Positions 55,692 to 64,000 of a stretch of 64,000 bases of DNA are shown here, one piece after another. The position numbers and the translations under genes are program-made. The DNA is taken from NCBI GenBank assembly GCA_033964015.1, contig CM066925.1, forward strand, positions 3,733,199 to 3,797,198. Direction: 5' to 3'. This stretch comes from Scolanthus callimorphus. Lineage: Eukaryota > Cnidaria > Anthozoa > Actiniaria > Edwardsiidae. Below the pieces are notes generated by a model. That model was not told where the DNA came from. It did not search any database and saw only the letters and a program-made list of their open reading frames with translations. Each line of letters starts with the position of its first letter. Position 1 is the first letter of the stretch.

Positions 55692-57880
55692 ATGAGCAAA
55701 GGCCTAGTTGTAATGATTCTTACCGGTGTACTCCTTGTTGACCTATTTTCGGTATCGCTCGCCCAGAAATGGAAGAACCCTTTTGGCCTACTGTTACACA
55801 AGCGAAACTACAAACATAAGAGAGTGGAGCGATCCTTGGAGGACAAAATGGAACGAATGCCACATTCTGGTAAAAATATCGATTCTTATTCTTCATCTTT
55901 TAGTTTTGGCCCGGTGCTTTATACGGCTTTACTCCTTTTTCAGAAAAGGTTGCTTAGGTGGTTGCTCAATGTGTAGCTCAAAGGTTGCTCAGGTGTATAC
56001 AAGTGAAGGTCAAGATAGGGGAGAAGCTAGTTTCTGCAAAGTTACAGAAGCTAGGATTCTGCGAGAGAACAGTGGTGCCGGAGCCACTACCTCTCAGAGC
56101 TGAATTTTAGGAGCAAGTATCCTTAAATAAAATAGATATTAAAAGGTGAATGCTCCAACGCTTTCCTCGCAGCGAGAGGAGTCCAGTGCAATAAAAACAG
56201 TTACCCCTAGATCATGCTCTGAGAAAATGAGGTCTGAAAAAGGGGTATTGGGTACCTAAGGGGGTAGATGCCGTGCCGTGTACCCATCACGTCCCCTGAA
56301 AAAATTGGGTACCAGTCGAGTACAAGTGTTTTGACCTCTTCCCTTAGATAGTTTGATTGGTTGGACAGCAAAGTCAAAAATCAAAACTAAAGTTTGATCA
56401 TTTAAAAACGTGGGTCGCGATGCAGCGCGGTTTTAGCTGTTAATTAAGTAATTATCCATGCAAGAACTAGGCAAACCTCCATTATTATTCAGCCATGCCA
56501 CTATCTCGGTTGTGATTGGCTAAGAGTACGCAGCGAAACCTTGTTGGCGCGCAGTGCCTGACGTCATACTACAGACATTAGGATTGATGCACTTTAATGA
56601 CGTCATAACGCAAGCCAATAGGTTTGGCCGCCATCTTGGTATTTCCGAATTGAAAGCCGGTTTTGCGAATATTCTCGTTGAATCTGTTATGATTTTTGCC
56701 AAGAGATCATTGCTCAGGATATCTAAACATCAACTATGGCTATTTGAATTGACTACGAAAAGGAAAATACCAATTGACGTAAGATAAGGTTGAAAAACCG
56801 TGTCGCCGTGCACGGCCTCATCGCTGACTTCGTTTAGCTAGGTAAGAATTCTTGGTTGCTGAATAATAAAACAATTATTGAATTCAGTTTTCGCATGATA
56901 GTGAGATTTGTCAACGCCTCGAGTTAGTGTTATCCTCCTCAGCTTCGCTTCGGCAGATAACACAAACCTCGGCGTTGCCAAATCTCACTATCATGCTCAA
57001 CCTCATCCAATAAGTGTTAATTGTTCTACGGCATTGATGGTTCCCCACGTGGGATATGTCACATTTTTCTACCACAGAAAGTTTTTCTAGCATAATGAAT
57101 TTGCTGATTTTCATGTCTAAGCCAATGAAATTATTGAATTCAGTTTTCGCATGATAGTGAGATTTGTCAACGCCTCGAGTTAGTGTTATCCTCCTCAGCT
57201 TCGCTTCGGCAGATAACACAAACCTCGGCGTTGCCAAATCTCACTATCATGCTCAACCTCATCCAATAAGTGTTAATTGTTCTACGGCATTGATGGTTCC
57301 CCACGTGGGATATGTCACATTTTTCTACCACAGAAAGTTTTTCTAGCATAATGAATTTGCTGATTTTCATGTCTAAGCCAATGAAATTATTGAATTCAGT
57401 TTTCGCATGATAGTGAGATTTGTCAACGCCTCGAGTTAGTGTTATCCTCCTCAGCTTCGCTTCGGCAGATAACACAAACCTCGGCGTTGCCAAATCTCAC
57501 TATCATGCTCAACCTCATCCAATAAGTGTTAATTGTTCTACGGCATTGATGGTTCCCCACGTGGGATATGTCACATTTTTCTACCACAGAAAGTTTTTCT
57601 AGCATAATGAATTTGCTGATTTTCATGTCTAAGCCAATGAAATTGCCTATATTGTCAATAGAAATTAATTGCATTCCAGCGTGCTTTGCCGTTGCTTGCC
57701 TAGTTCTTATACGGACCATTACTTAAACGAAAATGGAACACTTTTTTTCCAGATGATGATTCTACAGAGAAAGGAGAACAGGGATTAAGGTCAGTCGCGA
57801 TCGACGAGACTAGGTGTCCTCCATTATGCCAAGAAATGTTTGAAGACTCCGCTTATGAGCCTGGGAATTCTGATATTTGA
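55692..57880 (+). CDS. Small secreted acidic protein, paralogue 2 (101 aa, two coding exons)
   Basis: Coding exons are 55692-55869 and 57753-57880, split in phase 1 with donor G|GTAAAAA and acceptor TTTTTTTCCAG, as in the paralogue at 42237. The signal peptide (residues 1-24) matches paralogue 1 at 19 of 24 positions and ends FSVSLA|Q. The mature chain begins QKWKNPF. It has possible dibasic cleavage sites (HKR, KHKR), then conserved RMPHS, DDDSTEKGE and AIDET blocks. Its acidic tail is remodelled, with two cysteines (RCPPLC) and the ending EPGNSDI. Without splicing the frame reads on into the intron to 55976, giving an alternative C-terminus that is probably not real. The family is unrecognised. 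The intron carries an exact 256-bp triplication. Confidence 0.8.
56873..57640. repeat. Three exact 256-bp tandem copies in an intron
   Basis: Units start at 56873, 57129 and 57385, and 3 x 256 = 768 bases. I saw no differences between units. Each holds a hairpin (GCATGATAGTGAGATTTGTC mirrored by AATCTCACTATCATGC), and a same-length ORF recurs in each copy. Confidence 0.95.
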
Positions 57881-58005
57881 AGAGAAAAGACCAAATCGGC
57901 TAACAGTATTTACATCTAGTTTCCACCTAATTCAGATCATGTGATGTTTCCTTTGGGTCCATTTCCTTTGTCCACACTTGACCCGGAATTACACGAGTGT
58001 ATCAC

Positions 58006-58042
<37 letters not shown>
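58006..58042 (+). repeat. (CAA)n microsatellite
   Basis: About twelve CAA units, downstream of the second secreted-protein gene. Confidence 0.95.
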
Positions 58043-58644
58043 ATTTATTTATTTACATATCAACACTGAACATTATATCTCATTATATACAGAATGAAAA
58101 ACTAAAAACATGCGTTGATGATGCTGCCTAGAAAATAACTCAAAAGCTAATCGAGCTAGGCAGCAGGGCTATATGTCCAATTAAATGCAAAAGTCAGACG
58201 AGGGACAAATACAAACAACACAAAACAATAAATGTAATAAAAACGGACAAAAAAACACATTACGTCGGTGATGGCAAGTGAGTTTGATAGAAAACTTAAA
58301 TTTGTTTAGGTTAACATTTGTTTAGGTAATGTGCAGACTGACTAACACTGCAAACGGATATCATCGCATGATCTGAATTGGATGGAAACAAGATGTAAGA
58401 CATAGACATAGACATACTGTAGACATGTTTTTTGGCACTTTGTAAATGGTTAAATTTACATCGGTGTATTTCCAATAATGAAATAAAATAATTAAAGCAA
58501 AAACAAACATTTAGGATATATATCTTATCAGTAGATCATGCTACTGCTATTGGCAATTGAAAGGAAAGAAAATTCTGTCTTGCAGTAAATGCATTAAAAA
58601 TATACTTTGAAATAATTTTACTTAAGTGTAAACACTCAACATGG
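58043..58644. other. Gene-free stretch
   Basis: A/T-rich with no supported gene. An AATAAA near 58483 could serve the upstream gene. Confidence 0.4.
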
Positions 58645-59340
58645 TCTCTAAAACGAATTGATGATTATCATCAAATCTCAATTGCCTTCGAATTGACGAT
58701 TATCATCAATCTTCTGACTTGCCAAAACCCTAGGTTTTGGGTTAGGCTTTGGGTTAGGTTTTGGGTTAGGCTTTGGGTTAGGCTTTGGGTTAGGCTTTGG
58801 GTTAGGCTTTGGGTTAGGCTTTGGGTTAGGCTTTGGGTTAGGCTTTGGGTTAGGCTTTGGGCTAGGCTTTGGGCTAGGCTTTGGGTTAGGCTTTGGGTTA
58901 GGCTTTGGGTTAGGCTTTGGGTTAGGCTTTGGGTTAGGCTTTGGGTTAGGCTTTGGGTTAGGCTTTGGGTTAGGCTTTGGGTTAGGCTTTGGGTTAGGCT
59001 TTGGGTTAGGCTTTGGGTTAGGCTTTGGGTTAGGCTTTGGGTTAGGCTTTGGGTTAGGCTTTGGGTTAGGCTTTGGGTTAGGCTTTGGGTTAGGCTTTGG
59101 GTTAGGCTTGGGTTAGGCTTTGGGTTAGGCTTTGGGTTAGGCTTTGGAAAAAGTCTGGCCCCATGCCCCGACCCTTATCCCCTAAAGCGCGTCCACTAGT
59201 ACTTATGTATTGTCTTCGCTCTGATGCATGTGGGTTACTTGCGCATGTCAAGTAACTATGACAGAAGATTGATGATAATCGTCAATTCGAAGGCAATTGA
59301 GATTTGATGATAATCATCAATTCGTTTTAGAGAACATGCT
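58645..59340. mobile_element. Foldback element enclosing a telomere-like satellite
   Basis: Arms at about 58648-58717 (TCTAAAACGAATTGATGATT ... ATTATCATCAATCTTCTG) and 59263-59335 (CAGAAGATTGATGATAATCG ... TTCGTTTTAGAGA) are near-perfect reverse complements of about 70 bases. Between them lie the 12-bp array and ~110 unique bases. No protein is encoded. Confidence 0.85.
58733..59150 (+). repeat. Telomere-like 12-bp satellite GGGTTAGGCTTT
   Basis: About 35 head-to-tail units. Only a few vary: GGGTTAGGTTTT near the left end, two GGGCTAGGCTTT units near 58858-58880, and one 11-base unit near 59107. The unit contains GGGTTAGG, the metazoan telomere repeat interrupted by CTTT. The long Leu-Trp-Val-Arg frame through it is a by-product. 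Confidence 0.97.
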
Positions 59341-59362
59341 GAAACACTGCGAATTTTCGAAA

Positions 59363-59390
59363 GGGGGGGGGGGGGGGGGGGGGGGGGGGG
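59363..59390 (+). repeat. 28-base G tract
   Basis: 28 uninterrupted G residues directly after the foldback element. The length may be affected by sequencing. Confidence 0.9.
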
Positions 59391-62277
59391 TAAGTTTTAG
59401 CAAAACCTACGAGCAGAAAAAAACACCAGCCCCAAAGTTGCGTAGTACAGGCGCGGGTTGTTCAAAGGTGGATTAAATTTAACCAGGTTTAGTTCTAAAC
59501 AAAGTCACCATGGTAATTAATCCTGGATTAGTGCTAAACCACTTTCGTGCAACCGGACCATGGAAAATAGTATAGCAAGAGTAATGGTATTTAATATGTC
59601 CTCTTAACAGCATCGAATTAGGCAAACAGACATGAAAATTTGCTGATTGAGGTAGAGCCACGCTCCAAAATACACATGGAAAACGTCGATTGTATACCTG
59701 ATCGCTGAGTTATACTTAGATAGAGCTATTGTATTCTACCTGCAATTTTTGGTGCTCCTCTCTGCGGCCTTAGGCCGCTGCGAGGAACGTACTCTACTAT
59801 CAAACAATGCGGCGACCAAAAACATTTAGAATTATTTACCTTATTAGACATACTTCCAGTTATGCTGCCACAAACTAATCTATCTTAAAGGGTATGTGTT
59901 TGTCAAAAGTCTTTAATTAAAAAGCTTAAAACGGTGAGATAAAGAGATAAAGCAAATTATATACATACAGAACCAGGCCCATTGATTGATGCTTCAAGAA
60001 ACATGACTGCATGGATATTTAAACGTTTCAATTAAATTGAGGAGGAAAAGGTGGGTTTCCTGTGTTTCTTCACTAGGCTCTGCTGACAAGAGGCTCTGGG
60101 AACGATAATTCCATTGAGCTTGGAGAACCTGTGGTCTCTTTTCCATGAAAAATGAATAGAGAAAGAAAAAAGTCGTGCGGTCCTGTGTTACTGATACCGA
60201 CACGGGTCTAGATCACGAACATGATTAACATTTGGTACAGTTTGGCTGGATTTGTGATGTTAAAATTACATAACTTCAAGAAATGCCCCTGATTCAACGC
60301 ATTTCAAAAGTTGTGGAACGCGCCGTTGTTGAACACACCCATTGAACAATGGTGATTTCAAAGCAGCAAATGTTGTTGAATGATATGGAACCAATTGTTT
60401 TAATTCGTTTGGCCCAGGAGACGCGACTTCGAAATGCGACTCCGAAACTGACAAAGCTCATTCCCTTCGACATTGGAAGCCCGAAACCAGGATATCCTTG
60501 TTAGAATACGTGTCTGATATTACGATTCCATTATCTGATTACTCTATCTAAGTCATGATCACCACTTTAGATTAGATAGATTAGTGCTATCACAATTATT
60601 ATGATACCTGTATGTAATTTCCTAAGTAGGACTTGCCGGAATCAAAAGAATGTAAGGGACGTGTCATTATTTACCGGGGGGTAAAAAAATAAGGACCCTC
60701 CCCTTGAACATAACAAAAAAAAGTGTGACCCTCCCCCAGTCGTAGGTAAAAATAATTGGGACCCTCCCCCATGTAATTTATATTTTCTGAAAATCTGTCA
60801 GATAGACTATTGTACGAGTGATGCAATGTCTCTTTCATTCTTCTTAATAGCAGAAATACTTTTTTCTTACTTCTGTCAAAGCTAAGGAACCGCGGTTATA
60901 ATTTATCGCCTCGATTATTTATGTGAGAGGATTTTGGGTTACACATTACAAAAACGCAGTGATCCTCCCTCTATAAGTACAATGACTAACGTGATCCCAT
61001 CTCTCCCGTCCCTTTTTGAGCTAGTACTGAAGACATTTTACAGAAAAAGGGGGTCGCATATATTTCGTTGCGCGAGAAGCGCGCCCGAATTTTGATAAAC
61101 GCATTTCATCAAGCCTCAGAGAAAGGGTAGATGAGCATGTTTTGTGTACGGTATAGTAAATAAGTATTCATGTGCGCGAAGCGCGGCCCAACGGACGAAT
61201 TTCTATGCTTGTATAGTCGAACACGGCGATTTGGCGTTATATGACCTTATGTGAAATGCGAGATCTTTTACATGTCGAAATCTCTCAAATTTGGCTAATA
61301 AATAACCCGTTCAGCAGTTTCGATCACAAATAGCATGCGCTGGTTTTACAGTAACTTATTAAAAATAGCAGGGTTCGATAGAGAATTTATTGAGCTTTCC
61401 GTAGGTACCAAAACGTGGTGTATTTCGATAATGTTTTGTGGTAGTTTGTCGAATCTCCGCAAAGGGATCCACTAGTGCGGTATCGTGCGGTACAAAGGGA
61501 TCCGGGCTAAATCTAATAAGAAAACGGCTTTTGAAGACAGTTTAAAAAGACTTGAATGTTGAAGGCTGCTGGTATGATGTCTGCAAAACATTTAGGTAAG
61601 AAGCTGTATCAATTGAACATATTAGAGGAGGAAATTTCAATTTTTAGACGGCTTGCGTGTTTTCCCTCACGGACTATAATGCATTCTGGTGCAACGAAGC
61701 ATGACGACCGCGCTGTACACACAAAATATACCATATTTTTACCTAGTTTCATATCTTTGAGGAGGCTAACAAGGATTTGCTTCCTTTATATCATTAAATG
61801 TTGCAGAAAATTGTGATATATTTCTGTTTTCGGGGGTATTATGAACATTTGAGCCTAACAGCAATTTGCAAGGGCTTCTGGTCTATTAGGCTGGGGTCTA
61901 AATCGCCGTGGAATACTCACGCTTACCTATGGAGCGTTCTTTCAAAAATAAAGTGACTTGCCCGCCAGGCCTATCATTGCAGGGCGTTTTTATGAGAGTT
62001 TACTTTTCTCGTTGAGATACACTTGTTCTTGTAAAGCGGCGCGAGGGAAGTGTCTTCATTGCCCAAAGAGTATATTAGATGTCATTCTTTATGCGAAATT
62101 TTATAGAGAAGTTGCTGAAATAACCACCATCGGCATCTGTTTTACCCTCTTCATCGTCCAAATGTTGCTGAAAAAATTATGACCCTCCCCCAAATAGGAG
62201 TGAAAAAAATTTGAACCCTCCCTTTAGACACGCGAAAAAAAATTAGGACCCTCCCTATCGCGTTCCCGGGAGTACTT
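59391..62277. other. Gene-free stretch with GGACCCTCCC repeats
   Basis: No gene is supported. GGACCCTCCCC-type words cluster near 60700-60770 and again at 62180-62260, perhaps the two ends of an old element. Other small ORFs lack support. Confidence 0.4.
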
Positions 62278-62757
62278 GCCGACACAATGCGGGGTATGGA
62301 AGGGCTTGGGGTTCGCTAGTTTTAACCACTGCACCGTTGGGGACGATTTACTGACCATTTATTAACGATTACAAGCGGTAAGAACTACAGTGGAAAATTA
62401 GATTAGCTAACATACAACTATTTCGAGATCATTGTTAAATACAAACACAGGAAATCACTGAAATCAGTATTCTACTTACAATTGATGCTTCTCTAAGATG
62501 TGAATAACTCCGATAACTCCGATTACTATATAGACTTGTAAATAACTCCGAAAGCACAATAAGATTCAACCGTAAACCTCCGGTCTGTCTCAGCTCTGTT
62601 GTGTGAGTCCTAAATTCCTATGTATCTAATGACACTGATACCTTTTAATCTACGCCAATCACGAACGCGTATAATCATTATGTGTCACTTGATCTTAACA
62701 AAACAGTTTCTCCATGCGAGTTCAAGTTAATATTTACATAGACCCGTAAACTTCACA
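62278..62757 (-). repeat. Probable 3' LTR of the second BEL/Pao element
   Basis: The minus strand starts TGTGAAGTTTACGGG directly after a purine-rich GGGCGAGGAG and contains AATAAA (62358-62363 on the plus strand, TTTATT). The far boundary is a guess from a CA end near 62278. The second LTR lies outside the window. Confidence 0.45.
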
Positions 62758-62774
62758 CTCCTCGCCCAAGGGTC

Positions 62775-64000
62775 TCAAGGCCCTTGCTCCGAAGTCGTGC
62801 TTGTCGTACTTTTCCCCTCGTCAGCTTGTTCTCCGGCTGGCATCAGCAAGACCAGTTCACAGACCGGGCGTAGCATCTTCTTCCTCACGCCGTCCTTAAC
62901 GAGGAAGACTTCCGCCTTTCTGACGGAACCATCATCGCTCTTGATCCCCTCTGCGATTCGACCCATTGACCAGTCGTTACGGTGTGCCTCCTTGTCGCGT
63001 ACCAAGACTACATCTCCTGGCGCAAGGTTTCGTCGTTGTCGGTTCCACTTTGTCCTAGGTTGCAGCGATTGCAAATATTCCCGTCGCCATCTGAGCCAGA
63101 ACTGGTCAGCGAGGTACTGGACTCTCCTCCAGCGACGGCGGGCGTAGACGTCTGCAGGAAGGAACTCTCCGGGTGGCGGTGCAACTGGGCGGCTTTTCAT
63201 AGTCAGCAACATCGCTGGCGTGAATGGGCGCGGATGGTCTACATCGGTTGGTATGGCGGCGATTGGACGTCCGTTAACGATAGCTGTGACCTCTGCCATA
63301 AGGGTTACGAGCAGCTCGTGCGTCAATCGGGATCCTCCTAACTCCATCAGTATCGCGTCCAATACGCGGCGGATGGTCCCGATTTGTCTTTCCCACACTC
63401 CTCCGAAGTGAGAGGCGTGCGGAGGGTTGAAGGTCCACTCACAACCCTGCTCTCTGACGTACTTCTCTATTGCGTCTCGATCCATTCCTTGCAGCGCTTG
63501 GTCGAGCTCCGTCTTCCCGCCTACGAAGTTTGTCCCGCAATCACATCTCATCTTGGCGACAGGACCTCGAAGAGCGAAGAAGCGACGTAGTGCGCATATA
63601 AAGGAACTGGCGTCCATGGACTCCAGCAGCTCGATGTGCACTGCTCTGCTGCTGAGGCACGTCAGGATCAGCCCCCAACGCTTGGAATTTGCGGTTCCTC
63701 CCCTTGTCTGTCGCGCGTTGACTAGCCACGGCCCGAACACGTCGAACCCGACGTTAGAGAAAGGCGGTGCTTCCTCTAGTCTGTCGCTTGGAAGGTCGGC
63801 CATCCGCTGCTCCTGTAGGCGTCCGCGCAACTTCTTGCAAGTCACGCACGAGTGTAGCTCCTTCGCAACTTCTCGGTGGCCTCCAACGATCCAATACCCT
63901 CCCTGACGAACGGCTCCGTGTGTCATTTGTCTCCCTTGGTGATGGACGTGGTGATGGAAGTGACGAACTACAAGCTGGGACACGTGGTGGCCTTTAGGTA
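62775..64000 (-). CDS. BEL/Pao integrase, C-terminal part of pol (partial)
   Basis: An uninterrupted frame enters from the window edge and ends at 62775. In order it holds a His-rich/CVTC zinc module (HFHHHVHHQG...CVTCKKL), the integrase core with NVGFDVFGPWLV, CDCGTNFVGG and GGVWERQIGTIRRVL carrying the D, D and E catalytic residues, and a DUF5641-type C-terminal domain (RTKWNRQRRNLAPGDVVLVR). No stop or frame change is visible over about 408 codons, so this copy is younger than, and a different lineage from, the one at 47682-54475. It is also markedly more G/C-rich than its surroundings. The upstream RT and gag would lie beyond the window. Confidence 0.9.
   Translation of the reverse strand, partial: PKGHHVSQLVVRHFHHHVHHQGRQMTHGAVRQGGYWIVGGHREVAKELHSCVTCKKLRGRLQEQRMADLPSDRLEEAPPFSNVGFDVFGPWLVNARQTRGGTANSKRWGLILTCLSSRAVHIELLESMDASSFICALRRFFALRGPVAKMRCDCGTNFVGGKTELDQALQGMDRDAIEKYVREQGCEWTFNPPHASHFGGVWERQIGTIRRVLDAILMELGGSRLTHELLVTLMAEVTAIVNGRPIAAIPTDVDHPRPFTPAMLLTMKSRPVAPPPGEFLPADVYARRRWRRVQYLADQFWLRWRREYLQSLQPRTKWNRQRRNLAPGDVVLVRDKEAHRNDWSMGRIAEGIKSDDGSVRKAEVFLVKDGVRKKMLRPVCELVLLMPAGEQADEGKSTTSTTSEQGP

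Noticed and set aside
55692..55976. Unspliced 94-residue version of the second secreted protein
   Set aside because: The donor and second exon are conserved with the paralogue; the read-through tail is not (paralogue 1 stops after six codons).
56908..57719. Recurring 60- and 98-108-codon ORFs
   Set aside because: They repeat with the 256-bp tandem unit on both strands and lie in an intron.
58693..59199. A 168-codon ORF of repeated Leu-Trp-Val-Arg
   Set aside because: It is the translation of the 12-bp satellite; 12 is a multiple of three, so the frame stays open by construction.

Overview
The window looks like metazoan nuclear DNA, most likely from an anthozoan cnidarian such as a coral or sea anemone. 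It is AT-rich and nearly gene-free. It is packed with short inverted-repeat elements, tRNA-derived SINE-like copies, BEL/Pao retrotransposons, a Penelope-like element and a TTAGGG-related satellite. Genes have spliceosomal introns. The organism is inferred from repeat style and coding content; no marker gene proves it.

1-32 kb: no confident host gene. The region holds stacked non-autonomous elements. Several have readable target-site duplications (TSDs): GATCC at 21615/21920, TATTCATCA at 26951/27175, AATTG at 27207/27376. It also has a 140-bp palindromic satellite (8530-9490), a minisatellite beside a large hairpin (23.7-24.4 kb), two dispersed repeat units called A and B here (17-20.7 kb, 30-31 kb), and one orphan exon candidate (6097-6366).

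32.3-35.4 kb: a compact island unlike its surroundings. A broken zinc-finger plus P-loop packaging-type ATPase gene and a small ORF lie on the minus strand. A divergently transcribed, intact acidic-protein gene on the plus strand has its own TATA box and polyadenylation signal. A 22-bp tandem array separates the two. This resembles a decayed integrated DNA virus or Polinton-like element.

35.4-38.9 kb: a 1.87-kb near-perfect palindromic element with TA target sites, then a Penelope-like retroelement remnant. The remnant has three direct and one inverted terminal repeat, each with a hammerhead ribozyme motif of the minimal stem III type.

42.2-57.9 kb: two paralogous, co-oriented, intron-split genes encode small secreted acidic proteins of 109 and 101 residues. 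They share a signal peptide, intron phase and intron sequence. Between them lies a full-length but degenerate BEL/Pao element (47682-54475, TSD ACCTT) that landed inside an older inverted-repeat element and was itself hit by a 1-kb element. The intron of the second gene holds three exact 256-bp tandem copies.

58-64 kb: a (CAA)n tract, a foldback element enclosing about 35 copies of a telomere-like 12-mer, a 28-base G tract, and the 3' part of a second BEL/Pao element with an intact integrase running off the window end.

The main candidates for undescribed biology are the secreted-protein gene pair and the ATPase/acidic-gene island.
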